This document shows positions 12,176 to 23,764 of a stretch of 64,000 nt of DNA, one piece after another. Every line of letters starts with the position of its first letter. Within the stretch, counting starts at the first letter, position 1. The stretch is from Thamnidium elegans. Taxonomy: Eukaryota > Mucoromycota > Mucoromycetes > Mucorales > Mucoraceae. The position numbers and the translations under genes are program-made. The notes below the pieces were generated by a model that was not told the origin of the DNA, searched no databases, and saw only the letters and a list, made by a program, of their open reading frames with translations. The stretch covers positions 2,356,001 through 2,420,000 of the forward strand of contig JAIXMG010000001.1 in assembly GCA_025201345.1 (NCBI GenBank), read 5' to 3'.

Positions 12176-12447
12176 TCAGCCAGGGTTTGCCTTCTACAAA
12201 AGAGAAAAAAAAATATTGAGAAGGATATAAAACAAGAAGAAGAAAAAAAACCATACCTGGAATCGCGTTTCCGAAAACGGTTCCTGCTGAAAGGTGTTGT
12301 TGTTGCTGTTGTTGTATGCTGGACTTAAGCTTAAGTTGCTGGAGGCTGATAAAGAAAAAGGAAAAAGAAAAAGAAAAACAAAAGTTGGCGATAGTCTTTT
12401 ATACTAATAAAAAATAAAAATCTCTTGCCTTTCGTCATAGATTGCAT
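12176..12447 (-). CDS. Candidate small spliced gene (41 aa), unknown
   Basis: On the minus strand the frame 12447-12429 ends AAAG|GCAAGAG, a GC-type donor. It can be joined to 12345-12257 (acceptor after a long CT tract, donor CAG|GTATGG) and to 12193-12176 (acceptor TTTTGTAG). The product is 41 aa, Ser/Asn-rich (SSNLSLSPAYNNSNNN), ending in KANPG. The two downstream splice sites look strong; the GC donor and the tiny product make the coding claim weak. An alternative is a spliced non-coding transcript continuing through the GC-richer segment 11945-12175. No homolog is recognised. Confidence 0.25.
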
Positions 12448-13041
12448 GTGATCTTTTTTCTCACACAATAGGGGGTAAAAAGTGTTTTTTTAATAGTCCA
12501 ATCTTTTGTTTGATCTAGATAGGAATGAAAAGCTATTGGTTATAATGTTTATTCAAAGAAAGGAAGAAAACGGATAATATTACCCGCAGTAACTATACTT
12601 TTTAATGCGAATACATCTTTTTCTTTTACCCTTATGGTATCTGTCAAACTCTTAAATTCAACACAGTTGAGGTTTTTCATATAAAGGGTTACACGAGTAA
12701 AGGGAAATAACTGTTGTCAAAATGAAAACAAATCCTGGTATACAGTATTTATTTAAAACAGGTTTTATCGTTTCATAAACACTCCAAAAAAAAAAAAGGA
12801 TGGTCTAGACTTTATAATTAGTTCGAAAACGCATTCGAGATATGTATACTCAAGAAATGGTGATGTCCTTCTTTTTTTTTTTTGCAAAAGAGGTGATACG
12901 GTTGGGCTATACATTAGACATACCTATCAAATTCCATACATCTTACATACATTCTCAACAATAATATTATCTGACATAATCATTGTATATCTAAACACTT
13001 GTATCTGCAAAGTATGTTTAACGGTCAATGATATTGGTTTA

Positions 13042-13323
13042 TTATAATTTCTTTATAACAAAGTTGGCTTGTTCGTCCGCTAAAATTTCATCGATGGCCG
13101 TGTCATCTCTTAGAAGATAACCACAAATATGATCGTCAAATGCATACAAGATGTCAGGCGAAGTGACCCTTGATCTCGGATTTCTAACAAGCAACGTACC
13201 TCTCATACTAGGAAATTGTTGATCCCATTCAGAGCAGTATCGCAGTGGTACGGAATACACAATTGATGCTACCCAGAGCAAATCTGGGCTGAAAACCCAG
13301 CAATTAGACTTGTCCAATATCAT
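13042..13323 (-). CDS. Hypothetical protein, 93 aa
   Basis: An intact frame from ATG 13323, with balanced protein-like composition (for example WVFSPDLLWVASIVYSVPLR and DDTAIDEILADEQANFVIKK). I do not recognise a family, signal peptide or motif. It lies between the thaumatin-like gene region and the acetyltransferase, divergent from the latter across about 190 bp. It could be a small gene or the remnant of a larger one. Confidence 0.35.
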   Translation of the reverse strand: MILDKSNCWVFSPDLLWVASIVYSVPLRYCSEWDQQFPSMRGTLLVRNPRSRVTSPDILYAFDDHICGYLLRDDTAIDEILADEQANFVIKKL

Positions 13324-13516
13324 TATTTATACGCCACTTTTGGCTTTTAGAGTTACTATTGCTGGTTATAGGAATTTTTTTTTTTCGTATAAGTTTAAGC
13401 GAGAGTTGCACATACTTCCCTCTTATTTGCGCTGGGTTATACAAGTATTTTAGTTTTAAAAAATAAAAAATGCATAAAGTTTTATCCTTTTGTTTGTTTC
13501 CCTTTACAGTAGCAAA

Positions 13517-14035
13517 ATGAAGCTCACTTACACCCCTGCTACACTTGCTGATTTAGACATTGTCAATCAGTATGAACAAGTCTCTTATCATCCCGATGAA
13601 GCAGCTTCTAGAGAACAATTGGAACGTCGTATTGGCTACGCGTCTGAATCAGGCCCCGAATTATTTTTGGTAGCTCGAGATATCGAAACTGATCAAGTTG
13701 TTGGGTTTCTCTGCAGTACTTTAACCACCGGGGATTTGGTGACAGATGAATCCATGAGTGTCCATGAACGTAATGGAAGAACCATTTGTTTACACAGTGT
13801 ATGTGTTTCACCTGACTATCGTAAACAAGGTATTGCTACTAAACTTATGACCAAATGGATTGAACAACTTAAACAAGTCAATACGAAAGAAGAAGAAAAG
13901 AAATACAACCGTATCGCTTTATTGAGTCGACCTAATTTGATTGGGCTTTATGAAAGTGTAGGCTTTAAAAATATTGGTGTTAGTAAAGTAGTTCATGGAC
14001 CAGAACCTTGGTTTGATTGTATTTTAGAGCTTTAA
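13517..14035 (+). CDS. GNAT acetyltransferase, arylalkylamine/polyamine N-acetyltransferase type
   Basis: 172 aa from ATG 13517. The upstream in-frame start is rejected because a splice acceptor-like TTTGTTTCCCTTTACAG precedes ATG by 7 nt, suggesting a 5' UTR intron. GNAT motif A is VSPDYRKQGIATKLM (acetyl-CoA pyrophosphate loop). The AANAT-type features are SYHPDEAAS near the N-terminus, a LFLVA...VVGFLCSTLTTGD strand pair, SMSVHERNGRTICLHSVCV, and LLSRPNLIGLYESVGFK. These resemble fungal PAA1/AANAT-like enzymes that acetylate polyamines or arylalkylamines in the cytoplasm. Its stop is only 17 bp from the stop of the convergent BRPF-like gene. Confidence 0.9.
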   Translation: MKLTYTPATLADLDIVNQYEQVSYHPDEAASREQLERRIGYASESGPELFLVARDIETDQVVGFLCSTLTTGDLVTDESMSVHERNGRTICLHSVCVSPDYRKQGIATKLMTKWIEQLKQVNTKEEEKKYNRIALLSRPNLIGLYESVGFKNIGVSKVVHGPEPWFDCILEL

Positions 14036-14052
14036 AAATAAATTTTATTTTT

Positions 14053-17000
14053 TCAACACTTTTTAAAAACAGCACGAATTTGGGGCATCGGATCTTTATG
14101 AATTAATTCACAAGCATACTTGTACCCGTTTCGAACTTCTTTTATACGATAAGACTTTTTAGTCCTTTTGGCTAATAAGATCATATCGGTATCAATCTTA
14201 CTATCACCAAATGGATATATATATTCCCTTTCAATCCAACCCCTAAAATATATGTACAGAAAAAAAAAAAAAAATGAATAATAACATTAAAAAAAAATAA
14301 AGCGTAATGCTTGTACATATTTACCATGTATGAGCTGCACTCACTTGAAGGAATTCTACTAGTACTTTATCAGAATCATCTTTTAACAAAAGTAAATTCT
14401 CTGGAATATCCTTTCTCTTTTTTATATCAACAATCTATACATATATACATTAGTAAATAGATGATATAAAAAAAAAGTAGTAGCATTCACTTACAGTAGC
14501 AGGATGAGGAGGAAATCCACGTACACGAGCCCACACAAGTTCACCGTGCTCAAATTTTACTTTTCGTTCAGTAGAACTTTGTTCGCTAGAGCTCCTTCTC
14601 TTTTGTGCAGTAATTTTTTGTTTCTTTGAGGATTCCTGTACAAATCTAGATACTTTACTGGTCTTTACTGGATGGTTCATGTCTTTAGTAATAGATCGAG
14701 ATCGTAACGCACGCTTATTGTTTTCAGTTCTACTACGAGTAACACGTACTATCTTTGGTTTCGCTTGCTCGCTCTCTGGAGAATTAAACCTTGCCTTCTT
14801 TACCGGCTCATCCATCATACCACTATGCGTTCTCTTTAAAGATAATCTCCTGCCTGTGTCTATTGCATCTAAACTACTGGTGTCTTCCATTGTCATATCC
14901 GGTTTTTTAGTTAAATCATCGCCATACGAAAATATTTGATCGTCCACAGCAACATCTAAAAACCCTTTGGACCCGACGTTTAAACCTTGATAGCTTATGC
15001 GAGCAGTTTCTAATAGTACATACATGGTCTTTTCAAGACGTTGCGCTAATTTATAATATAACGTATCCTTTTTGTTGTATAGCATACTGTTTTTCCAAAT
15101 TAAAGATAGATCTGCTTCAAATTCGTCCAAGGTGAGGTAAAGGTGAGAAGATAATTTTTCGATAATGTCGTTGAATGACATGGGAGTTTTTATAATGTCG
15201 TGGTAATCGGATGCTATATCTTTTGTCACAGGGTATCTAAATAACTCCTTCTTATCCAACCTGTAATAAAATGAGTTAATTTTTTTAAAAAATAATAATA
15301 ATTGTGTATACTTGCTCTATTAATTGATCAAGTACTGGTTGGATGACAAGTTCAATAGGATATAAAATCATTGCAAGATATGCTTTTTGTTTCCTTATTT
15401 TATCCAACTTGTACTTTTCACGTTTTTGAACTTGTTCTGATAATAATCTTAGTTTATCAAGGTCTGCTCGTAACATAATCATGGACTAATGAAAAAAAAA
15501 AAAAAAAAAAAAAAAAAGAGTTGGTAAACATATATATAAAAGACATAGTAATCACTTACAGATGCTTTATGTGCTTTTTCTACTTCGGATTGTTTAAGTT
15601 GAGAAGCAGATGCTGTCCAAGGCTACAATCGTAAAATGTTAGTATAATGCTTCAAATTACTCGAATATCCCTTTTTTTTTTATATATACCTCTAAGTGCA
15701 ACCTCTTCAACAACGGAGCACCTCTTCGAGATTCTCTCTTTAAAGACCAATATCTACAAATACTCGCAATAGCAAGTGGTTTCTTCTTTAACTGAGTAGC
15801 TTGAAGTACTTTTTTTAAATTTTCTAGTTTATGCAAAATATAATCTGGAGCAATTGGAGCGCCAGCAGAATATTCATGTTGATGAGCACGAGCAGCCTTT
15901 GATGCAGGTAACAGTTGAGTGACAGCCTGCTGTCTACGTTGCTTTTTATTGTTTTTAGCATCATTTGTAGGTGTGTGTAGTGTGACATCTAGATCGTCCT
16001 GATCGTTCTCTTCGTCTATATATCTTTTTTTAGGCATGACGTTCATTTTCTTTCTCTTTGGGTCCGTGAACCATCGTTGTGCATCCGCTACTGTTCTATC
16101 GACGTTGACAATCTCCCTATAATCCTTTGGTGTATGTCTGTCACAGTAAGCTTTTAAGGCTACGCCGTCGTAATGCGTTCCGTGTAATTTCATACGCATA
16201 CACAATCTAGCCCAACGTGCACAAGTGACATGGAATGCGACAAAGCAATGCTTATTATCACATTGAATACACGCACCGTGTCTTTTGCGACAGATATAAC
16301 ACGTTAGTTTCCATCTACTCTTGGGCACATTTTCAATATTATCGATAGGTTCCATATAGACACTGTTACTGAGACCAACTTCAGGTATCCAAATTGCACA
16401 TAATAAATGACCCCATTGATTTGTCGTGGTCTGTTTTAATGCACCACCTTCACCAGGACAAAATATACAAGAAACAGGATTTTCAGGAGATACCATACAT
16501 TTTCTACATAACCATTGTCCTTCGGGAATATATGGAATACCATAACAATCTTGATGTACGGCTAAATTACAACCATCACAAAATACTATCGCATTACTAT
16601 TTTCACATTCACTGTCATCACATATTGCGCATGTTGAATCTTCTGGTAAAGCTGGTTCGTCATTTGTCTTTTTCGGTAACCCTTTCGTCTAAAAAAAAAA
16701 AAAAAAAAAAAATTGAGTAAAAAATTTATGCGCATAAGTTTTTTTTTTTCTGAAAAAAAAAGGATAAAATACTTTACTAAATCAAACCATTCCTTTTCTA
16801 ATTGATCAATAATGTTTTCAAACAAGTCACAAGATATTTGACCAAGGTTTTCTTTCTGACGTTCACTGTTATAAATTTGTAACCATGCTTCGTCTATTTT
16901 TAAAAAAAAAAGTTTCGTGAGAAAAATAGGTCCTTTTTTTAATGTTTTTATTTTATAGAAACCTTGTTCATCCATATCGTATTCTACAGTTTCAAATAAT

Positions 17001-17433
17001 TCGGATTCAGAGGGTTCTAAATACACAATACGGGGGGATTAAAAATTTATGTAAAAAAAAAAGTAACAAAAGTATCAGGGATTTTTTTTTTTTTGTTACC
17101 TATGTAACGGATATAATGATTTTCAGGTCTTTGGAATGATTCAGTTGTAGGACTAGTCGATTCGATCTTTTTAAATGAAACGATGGGTAATTTATGAACA
17201 GGAGTTAATAATTCGCCTTCATAACCTTCTCGTTTTTTTTCAGTAGAATCTGACACTGTAGATTCCAAAGGTTGATTAGGAGGCTGTAAACTTCTGGTGA
17301 TGGGTAAAGGTTCTTTAATATTTAAATCAGGAAAAAAATCTTTGTATGAACATTCTTCTCTTGGCTTATCTTCAAATGAGGACAAAGAATCGTTTGGGTA
17401 CTTTCTAGGTCGACCTCTTCTCTTGTTTTCCAT
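14053..17433 (-). CDS. BRPF/Nto1-like chromatin reader (AT-hook, EPL-like, PHD, ePHD, bromodomain, PWWP)
   Basis: Exons 17433-17100, 17016-16963, 16893-16778, 16688-15690, 15622-15560, 15485-15312, about 15250-14495, 14434-14325 and 14242-14053 sum to 2796 nt, or 931 aa. Order: AT-hook-like [10 protein letters not shown] at the N-terminus; EPL1-like [15 protein letters not shown]; a PHD finger (CAICDD...[15 protein letters not shown]...WLCRKC); a zinc knuckle and extended PHD ([14 protein letters not shown]...[14 protein letters not shown]...HVTCAR); a bromodomain ([20 protein letters not shown]...NSMLYNKKD); and a PWWP domain ([16 protein letters not shown]...[15 protein letters not shown]). 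This is the scaffold family of MYST acetyltransferase complexes (BRPF1-3, yeast NuA3 Nto1). The acceptor before the bromodomain is ambiguous: the AG at 15262-15261 would give a stop, so the next AG (exon from 15250) is preferred. Confidence 0.9.
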
Positions 17434-18088
17434 TATATACAATTTTTTTTTTCTTTCCAAAGGAAGAAAAAAAAAGAGAAAAGATAGAGAGAAAGAGGGA
17501 AAAAAAAAACAATAAAACGGGTGAAGGATGTTTAAAATGATCCAATCAATAGAAAAAAAAATGAGTGGGCGGGACTTTTTTTTTGTTTTTTTTCTGTGTT
17601 CCCTACAACAACCATAGAAACAAACCTTTTTTTGAAAGTTACTATGGTAACAAAGTGGTACTATAGATTAAAAAAAAGGTAGATAATAAGCTGCTATAAA
17701 AGTATTACATAATACACCTACAGTTGAAAACCCACATTCCTGTTTACCAATTTAAACAAGTTGTCATTTTTTTTTGACAGGTATTTATTTTCTTTTTAAT
17801 TTAATTACGTGTTTTTCGCGTCAAAGACTCCTAGTAAGCAATGGTAGGCAATATCCTCGCTACTTTTATTTTTTTAAAAAAAACACCACAGGAATAGAAA
17901 TTTTTTATCATCCGTGGTAATTTATTGTTATCGAATTGTGTTTATTTTTAAATAAAGGATCGACAAGTCCAGGTATGTCAGGGTTCCGGCAAATCAGGAT
18001 TGTTTTTTTTTTCTTACAAATAAATAAAAAAAATCATTAAAAAAACAGGTTTATTCGAACAATTATTTTAACGAACATTTACTTTCTT
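17434..18088. other. Intergenic, 655 bp
   Basis: This contains the 5' flank of the BRPF-like gene (purine-rich, GGAAAGAAAAAAAAAA immediately upstream of its ATG) and the 3' flank of the DOC-like gene. An imperfect repeat AAAGTTACTATGGTAAC occurs near 17635-17650. I see no ORF or RNA gene. Confidence 0.5.
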
Positions 18089-19319
18089 CTAGCATAATTT
18101 TGCACAGCCGAATGATCTTGCACCGGCGTGACCAATAAAACCGATATATTGCATATCAATATTATCAGACTCCTGGTCTGCTCTTAATAACTTGATTAAT
18201 ACAAATTTTCCTGATCTAAAATTAAGGGATTTAAATAAAAAAATACTATGATTTTTGATTTTTGATATATATATATATATATATATATATACCTGTCAAC
18301 TAAGTCAATAATACATGGCTGATCTTTTTCTAATGTAAACCATGCTACGGGATCTGTAACATCTAGTCTACCATTATGAGATTGCTTTTCTTGTACGTAA
18401 TTGTCATATTGCTCTTTGGTAAAATTATCAAAATAGGTAGTTTCTGTGTAATGATGTCAGCGCACTCAATAGTTTACATCATTGTATTTTTTACTCACCA
18501 AATACATTTATTTTTTTGTGAGTGACAAATATTAAACCTTCTTTACAAGGTGCTGTGAATCTACATTACATGAGTTAAAATAAAGTTCGATCCTTTTCTT
18601 TTTCTTTCTTACCCGTGCTGGGGGGCTTTAATAACCATTTTTGAAATTGAACAACTTGTGTCTGAAATTAATCCACTTTCAACAAATCCACAATATTGAG
18701 ATAAAATATTAACTACACCTTTTCTACCCGAGCTGAGTATATTGATTTTAATGAACATAAACTCTATTTATCTCACTTTTTTATACATATAAAAAAAAAT
18801 ATTGTAATTTACCAATAAACAGAACCGTCATTAGATAATATATTTTCAATTCCATACATTGCTCTAAAATAAACTATTTTTAGCCGGTACTTTAAAAAAA
18901 AAAACTAGCTTTTTTTTTTACCCGTATTGTCCACCATCGTCAGATACAACATCAAAGTCCAACATGTGATTTAAATCATTACAAAGAGGGCCTGTATCTA
19001 CCGCACGCTCATTAATACAGTTTTGATTATACATGAAACGAGAAGTAACAGGACCTATATGGTTAATATGATCAGACTGATCTTGTGTATCTATAGTAGG
19101 TCTTGGAGGTTGTCTACTTCTCCACCTTGGTGGTTGTAAAAGTCTTGTTTCGGTAGATAAAAGACGAAGGCGGTTTGTGTCACTGATAGCTAGCGCTGCG
19201 GTACCGGGAGAGTTTGTTATTTCATCAAATAAAGATGCGGTTAGAATAGGTGATACAGATAATGCAGAAGATGGCATAAAATCTTCCAGTGAGGAATTAT
19301 AAGTTTCGATTGCTGGCAT
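18089..19319 (-). CDS. Protein with APC10/DOC-like galactose-binding domain
   Basis: Six exons (19319-18922, 18863-18813, 18732-18613, 18560-18499, 18443-18293, 18215-18089) give 302 aa with consistent phases. The first 100 residues are low-complexity (PPRWRSRQPPRPT). The rest reads as one domain: YGIENILSNDGSVYCSGRKG, VESGLISDTSCSISKMVIKA, PQHGFTAPCKEGLIFVTHKK, DPVAWFTLEKDQPCIVDLVD, SGKFVLIKLLRAD, and IDMQYIGFIGHAGARSF. That order of strands, with the Y-I-G-F-x-G and R-x-F ending, resembles DOC/APC10-like beta-sandwich domains of ubiquitin-ligase-associated proteins. No RING, F-box or HECT is present. The last intron carries a (TA)n run. The domain assignment is from memory of the pattern and is moderate; partners are unknown. 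Confidence 0.6.
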
Positions 19320-19604
19320 TTCTTTTTTGTATTGTTAAATTAAAGGGAAAAGAAAAAAGAAAAAAGAGAAAAAAGAGATTAAAAAATGTCAATTGTTCAC
19401 AACTTTTGGAAGTGAAGGTACGGTGACTGCTGAAGAGTGTTCGGTCTTTTTTTTTCTGGAACAGCAATCCTGCAAAAAAAAAAAAAGAGAGAGATTTTCA
19501 CATATATTAAGCGCTTTTGTTTCTCTCTACCCCTTTTGCGTTTTTTTTCATGGAACAAACAAAAAAATTTAAAACGATACTTTTAGGAATAAACAAATAA
19601 TTTA

Positions 19605-21403
19605 TTAAATAATTTTCAATTTTTTTTGAGCGCTAAAGAAATATCGTACACAGTTCCAACTACCATAACTGAAACAAATGATAAAACTCAATACGAACAT
19701 ATACAAGTCGATGTTATTTGCCTTGACAAACGACATGTTTCTCTTTACATCCATACGATACTCTAATTTACCGTCCTTTTGTACAAACAATACCTCTTCC
19801 ACAATATCAGCTCCTCTAGCTACGCCTCTCTCTGATCTAATTTGTGTTAATGCTTTGAATCGATTCATATTGTATTGAAATTGGCCATCTGCGTCTTTTG
19901 CTACACGGCCAATAATATTGTTTGCATTGATCTGTGATTCTTGTCGATTTAAAAATAATCCGATACCATTTTTCTCAGCGTTTACAGCTGCAACGTTTTG
20001 ATCGCCAAAGAACGGGTAAACAACAACAGGGACACCAGCATAAGATGATTCGTACATCGAACCGGCCCCACCATGAGTAACAAACATACGCGTGGACTTA
20101 TGTTGTAAGATTGCCATTTGAGGTGCCCAATTTAGAAACAAGATATTTTTATTACCTTGACGAAAGCTTTGTACATCGTAGGTTGTGTTTGATAGCGTGG
20201 TAATATAAGGCGGGAACATGCCATATTCACCACGTGTTGCCCAAATAATACCGTCAATACTTTTTGACTCAAGAGATTCTAAAAGGCCAGTCAATACTAA
20301 AGTACCATCCGATTCGTTACCTAGAATCAGTTGGCCAAATGCTACATAAACTACTCGCTTATGAGTTGTCAAAAAGTCCTTAATATCAGCAGTTAAACCG
20401 GGTTGGGATTTTGGAATGATTGGACCAACAAATTCCATCAGGGGACCTAAAGGTCTTCCTTGTTCAATTCCGAACGCAGTATTTACAAGTTTCACATTAT
20501 CCTTATATCTCTCGTACAAGTGAAATTCGGGTTTTACATCAAGATATTTTAACATTTTTCTTTGGTTAATGATACTGGATCGTAACTTGAAAGCGTATAT
20601 AGCAGGATTGATGAATTTAAAAGCGGCGCGATCCTTTAGTGACATGAATTCGGTTGTTGGGGTTTTCATGTTGATATAGCCACTATTAATATAAGGCGCA
20701 GAAGCATCTATTGTAATGGTTTTAAAAAAAAAATCCCTTCCTTTTTTTTTTTTTTTGTCATTCTAAATTTTCCAATTACCTTCACCTTGCGGAAATGTGG
20801 ATGTAACGACAAATAAAATGTTTAGACTAGTTGCTGCTTCTATACAAGCTCTATTCACATTATCACATACAAGTAAATCAATTTTATTTTTTACAATGTG
20901 TTCTTTAATCTTCAAATAATCTATAAATTGTGTTAATAATATAATGTAATGAGAGTGAAGTGTGCGAATTATATTTACCCAAAGGAAAAGTAGCAGTATT
21001 TGCGTCGATAATAGTTTGCATTCCTAGTAAAAAATACGGAGTTGAAAGAATACCTATACCTTTCTGTCTCCATTCGTCGCCTTCAGTCATTTTGACTGTC
21101 TCGGTTATTACGGATGGATAGTTTTTTGTAAACTTTACTTGATTCTCCTAAATATAAGGTTAGTACAAGATATAATTTATATGTACAAATATTTACCTTT
21201 GTCAAAAAAAACGTAGTGTGACCTCGACGTGATAGCTCGTCAAGTATCTCAATAACCCAAGTAACATGTGATGACCCACCGTAAAAACAACTAAACATGA
21301 TATTTTTTGGAGCTCGAAAATCTGGGGAGAGAACAAACGTGGAAGAGGAAGCAAAAGTAGTAGCTGCTAAAGATAAGATACTAATAAGACTATATAATTT
21401 CAT
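19605..21403 (-). CDS. ER-type membrane UDP-glycosyltransferase (UGT copy A)
   Basis: Exons 21403-21197, 21147-20979, 20920-20780 and 20707-19605 sum to 1620 nt (539 aa). There is an N-terminal signal peptide (MKLYSLISILSLAATTFAS), a GGSSHVTW acceptor-site loop (H = likely catalytic base) and an EELSRRGHT-like helix (LDELSRRGHTT). The donor-site signature is NWAPQMAILQHKSTRMFVTH followed by GGAGSMYE, YAGVPVVVYPFFGDQ. A single C-terminal transmembrane helix ends in KKLKII, a KxKxx-type ER retrieval signal. The topology is therefore type I, luminal catalytic domain, as in animal UGTs and some fungal sterol/lipid UGTs. The substrate is unknown. ATG follows a T-rich CAG acceptor-like sequence shared with copies C and D. 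Confidence 0.93.
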
Positions 21404-21589
21404 TACTGAAAAAAAAAAATGAAAAAAAGGGCTATTAATTATAAAAATGGTAAAACGACACTGTATTTATAACCTTTTAAATATGTATGTACACAATTGT
21501 TATTATGGAAAGAAAAATACATATTCGTTCAATTAAATCTGATCTGCAAACGTTTTAAAATTATATTTGTACTTCTTTATTTGTGTTAC

Positions 21590-22330
21590 AGTAACGATTT
21601 CTATATTCTTATTTTTGGGTTTAATACTAGTAGACGCAAGCGGCCTTAACGCATAATTAATAACATCGGTAGTATTAGTAAATCAATATTATAAAACTTT
21701 ATAAGTAATATAGTTGGACTAGCTTCGTATCGAAAAACTAATAAACCGCTGACGGTAGTAAAGAAGACTTCTTTTATATGATCAGCAACATGTAACCGAC
21801 ACATATTATTTAGAATATAGCTGAACCATTGCTTTGAATCCATTTATATTATTTTTTTACTCAAAGTCAAAGCCAATCAATACTTCTTTTAATAGGATCG
21901 TTAGCTTCAGATTGATTTATATACCACTGTTAAGTCAAAAGCTTAAATTTTAAGTACGGATTATATAGAATTTACCCGGTTGATCGTCATAGCAGGGATA
22001 AAGTGTATTAGGGACACCAGCGTACATGATTTCATGCAAAGAACTACGCCCACTATGTGAGACGAAGCTTCGAGATAAAACAGCTAATTCAGTTGCCCCT
22101 TTTAAAATCAAAGTATCTGAACGACCTTCATAATAAAATATTATAGGTACGGGATAAGGTTTTCTAGTTGAAGAAATTATATCTGAGGAAAATTGACAGA
22201 CTGAATCACTTGTAGCCCAAAAATAAAAATAGTCAACATGTTTGAGTCTAAAAGGGCAGTCGAGCGAAATTAATTTAGTATCACTCTTTTGGATTTTAGT
22301 GCTGACCACATGCTACGCGAGTAACCCTTT
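21590..22330 (-). pseudogene. Decayed UGT gene of the E type
   Basis: The minus-strand frames at 22309-21950 and 21843-21646 preserve scattered UGT blocks: ILKGATELAVLSRSFVSHSG, LHEIMYAGVPNTLYPCYDDQPG, and a C-terminal EVFFTTVSGLLVFRYEASPT...NIDLLIL. They match copy E (33695-35498), for example EVIFTNVNGLLPHRYEVSRT and NIDLLVL, better than copies A, C and D. Frameshifts and stops separate the pieces, and the first three exons are missing. It sits just upstream of copy A in the position that E occupies relative to D. Confidence 0.8.
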
Positions 22331-22699
22331 CATGCTAGTTTAAGAAGGCTTTAACTTGATTTGTTATTGTTCATGGTATTAATTAAGTTAACGAGGGGTT
22401 CGAAAGATCTAGAAGATTCAGAAATAAACAAATTACTAGCTTTTTAAAAAATCCTTCCAATCCTCTTCAAACGCAGATGTATCTTCCAAACATATAATAT
22501 ATATATTGGAAGATGTGAAAGTGAAAATAAAAATGCCCGCTACTCGTTAAGGCTGTTTTTGTTATATTCAATTATCCTATTAATTTTTGGTAAAGTGAGC
22601 AAAAGAGTGTTCTGTATAATTGCGTCAGTGCACTCGATACTCTACATTATGTTATTTCTTGCCGATACGTTTAATTTCTTCTATGAGTGGTAATCTATT

Positions 22700-22880
22700 C
22701 CGTTGGAGGGGAGGTTTCATGAAACAAGTAAATGATTTTCAGCTTTAATTTAGTAGAAAAGGGATAGTGAACAAGTTTCCAGCTACCATAACTGAAACAA
22801 ATGATAAAACTCGTTACGAAAGTATATAGATCAATATTATTTGCCTTAACAAACAACATGTTTGATGTGATCAAGCATAT
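22700..22880 (-). pseudogene. 3'-end fragment of a UGT gene (copy D type)
   Basis: On the minus strand, NMLFVKANNIDLYTFVTSFI and ICFSYGSWKLVHYPFST, then LKLKII, correspond to the final transmembrane helix and tail of the UGT genes. The nucleotide sequence is closest to copy D at 31780-31890. The stretch starts in random sequence and has no catalytic part. Confidence 0.75.
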
Positions 22881-23100
22881 ACAGATATATATTCTCATAT
22901 ATATTTACACATACATGATTATCTCACACGTCTTTATCCCTTTATGACTAATTCATATTTATTTTAACTAAGCCTTACCGACATCGTCCAGTAATAACTG
23001 TTGTCTGAGTAATGATTAGAGGATTGACATATCTTGACCAAAGACTAGGTTAGACTCAATTGAAAAATAGCTTTGGCACTTTTAAAATTGGAGCATTTTA

Positions 23101-23500
23101 TCAAAAGTGAATTTTATCTCGGCAGTAACTGATATGTCGCTTAGAATGGCTGCAAAAAGCACGAAGTTCACTTACACAGACATTGTTGCAGGCGTCAGCA
23201 ATTCTTTGAGATAAAGTCTGTTCGGTCATTAGGTTTTCACGCTTCATCTTGCTCTTTACAAGAGCCCAGAAGCTCTCAATTGCGTTCAGCTCTGGGGAAT
23301 ACGGAGGCAAATACATGACTCTGTAGCCTCTGCATTCGATCTTTCTTATCATGGGATAGGATTCGTGAATGGTGAAGTTATCCATAACAAAATAAGATTC
23401 CTTCAAATTTTTGTCCAAATCCATGATGTCAATCAGTTCGTTCATAAACTTTAGATATGTACGACATAAAAATGCGACGAACTACTTTTTCATTTCGAGA
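23101..23500 (-). pseudogene. Tc1/mariner-type transposase, C-terminal fragment
   Basis: The frame contains SYFVMDNFTIHES (second catalytic Asp of a DDE domain), YRVMYLPPYSPELNAIESFW (the YLPPYSPxLNPIE block with the third acidic residue) and WALVKSKMKR. The reading frame can be followed upstream as CRTYLKFMNELIDIM before a stop near 23490. The N-terminal DNA-binding region and the first catalytic Asp are absent, so it is inactive. No terminal inverted repeats were identified around it. Confidence 0.85.
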
Positions 23501-23764
23501 CACTTTTGCTTAAACACCTTTTTTTTTTATATGTATATAAATGCTTTTTTGTTTATATATTCAAAAAATAAATGATTGTAAAGTAAAAATATGAAGTATA
23601 GGAGGTATAAGTGCAACAAGAGAATTATATATAATCCAATCCTTTGTAACTGTCTTGAATACATGTTGACCCATTAATTTTGCAATAAGATCACTCATAG
23701 TTTCCTGTTCGACAATGACTTCAATGGAGCCTGCTGCATAAGTCTGCCAATAAATTTGATTTTC

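Noticed and set aside
13490..13516. Upstream in-frame start of the acetyltransferase
   Set aside because: It would translate through a pyrimidine-rich CAG acceptor; family members start near MKLTYTPATL.
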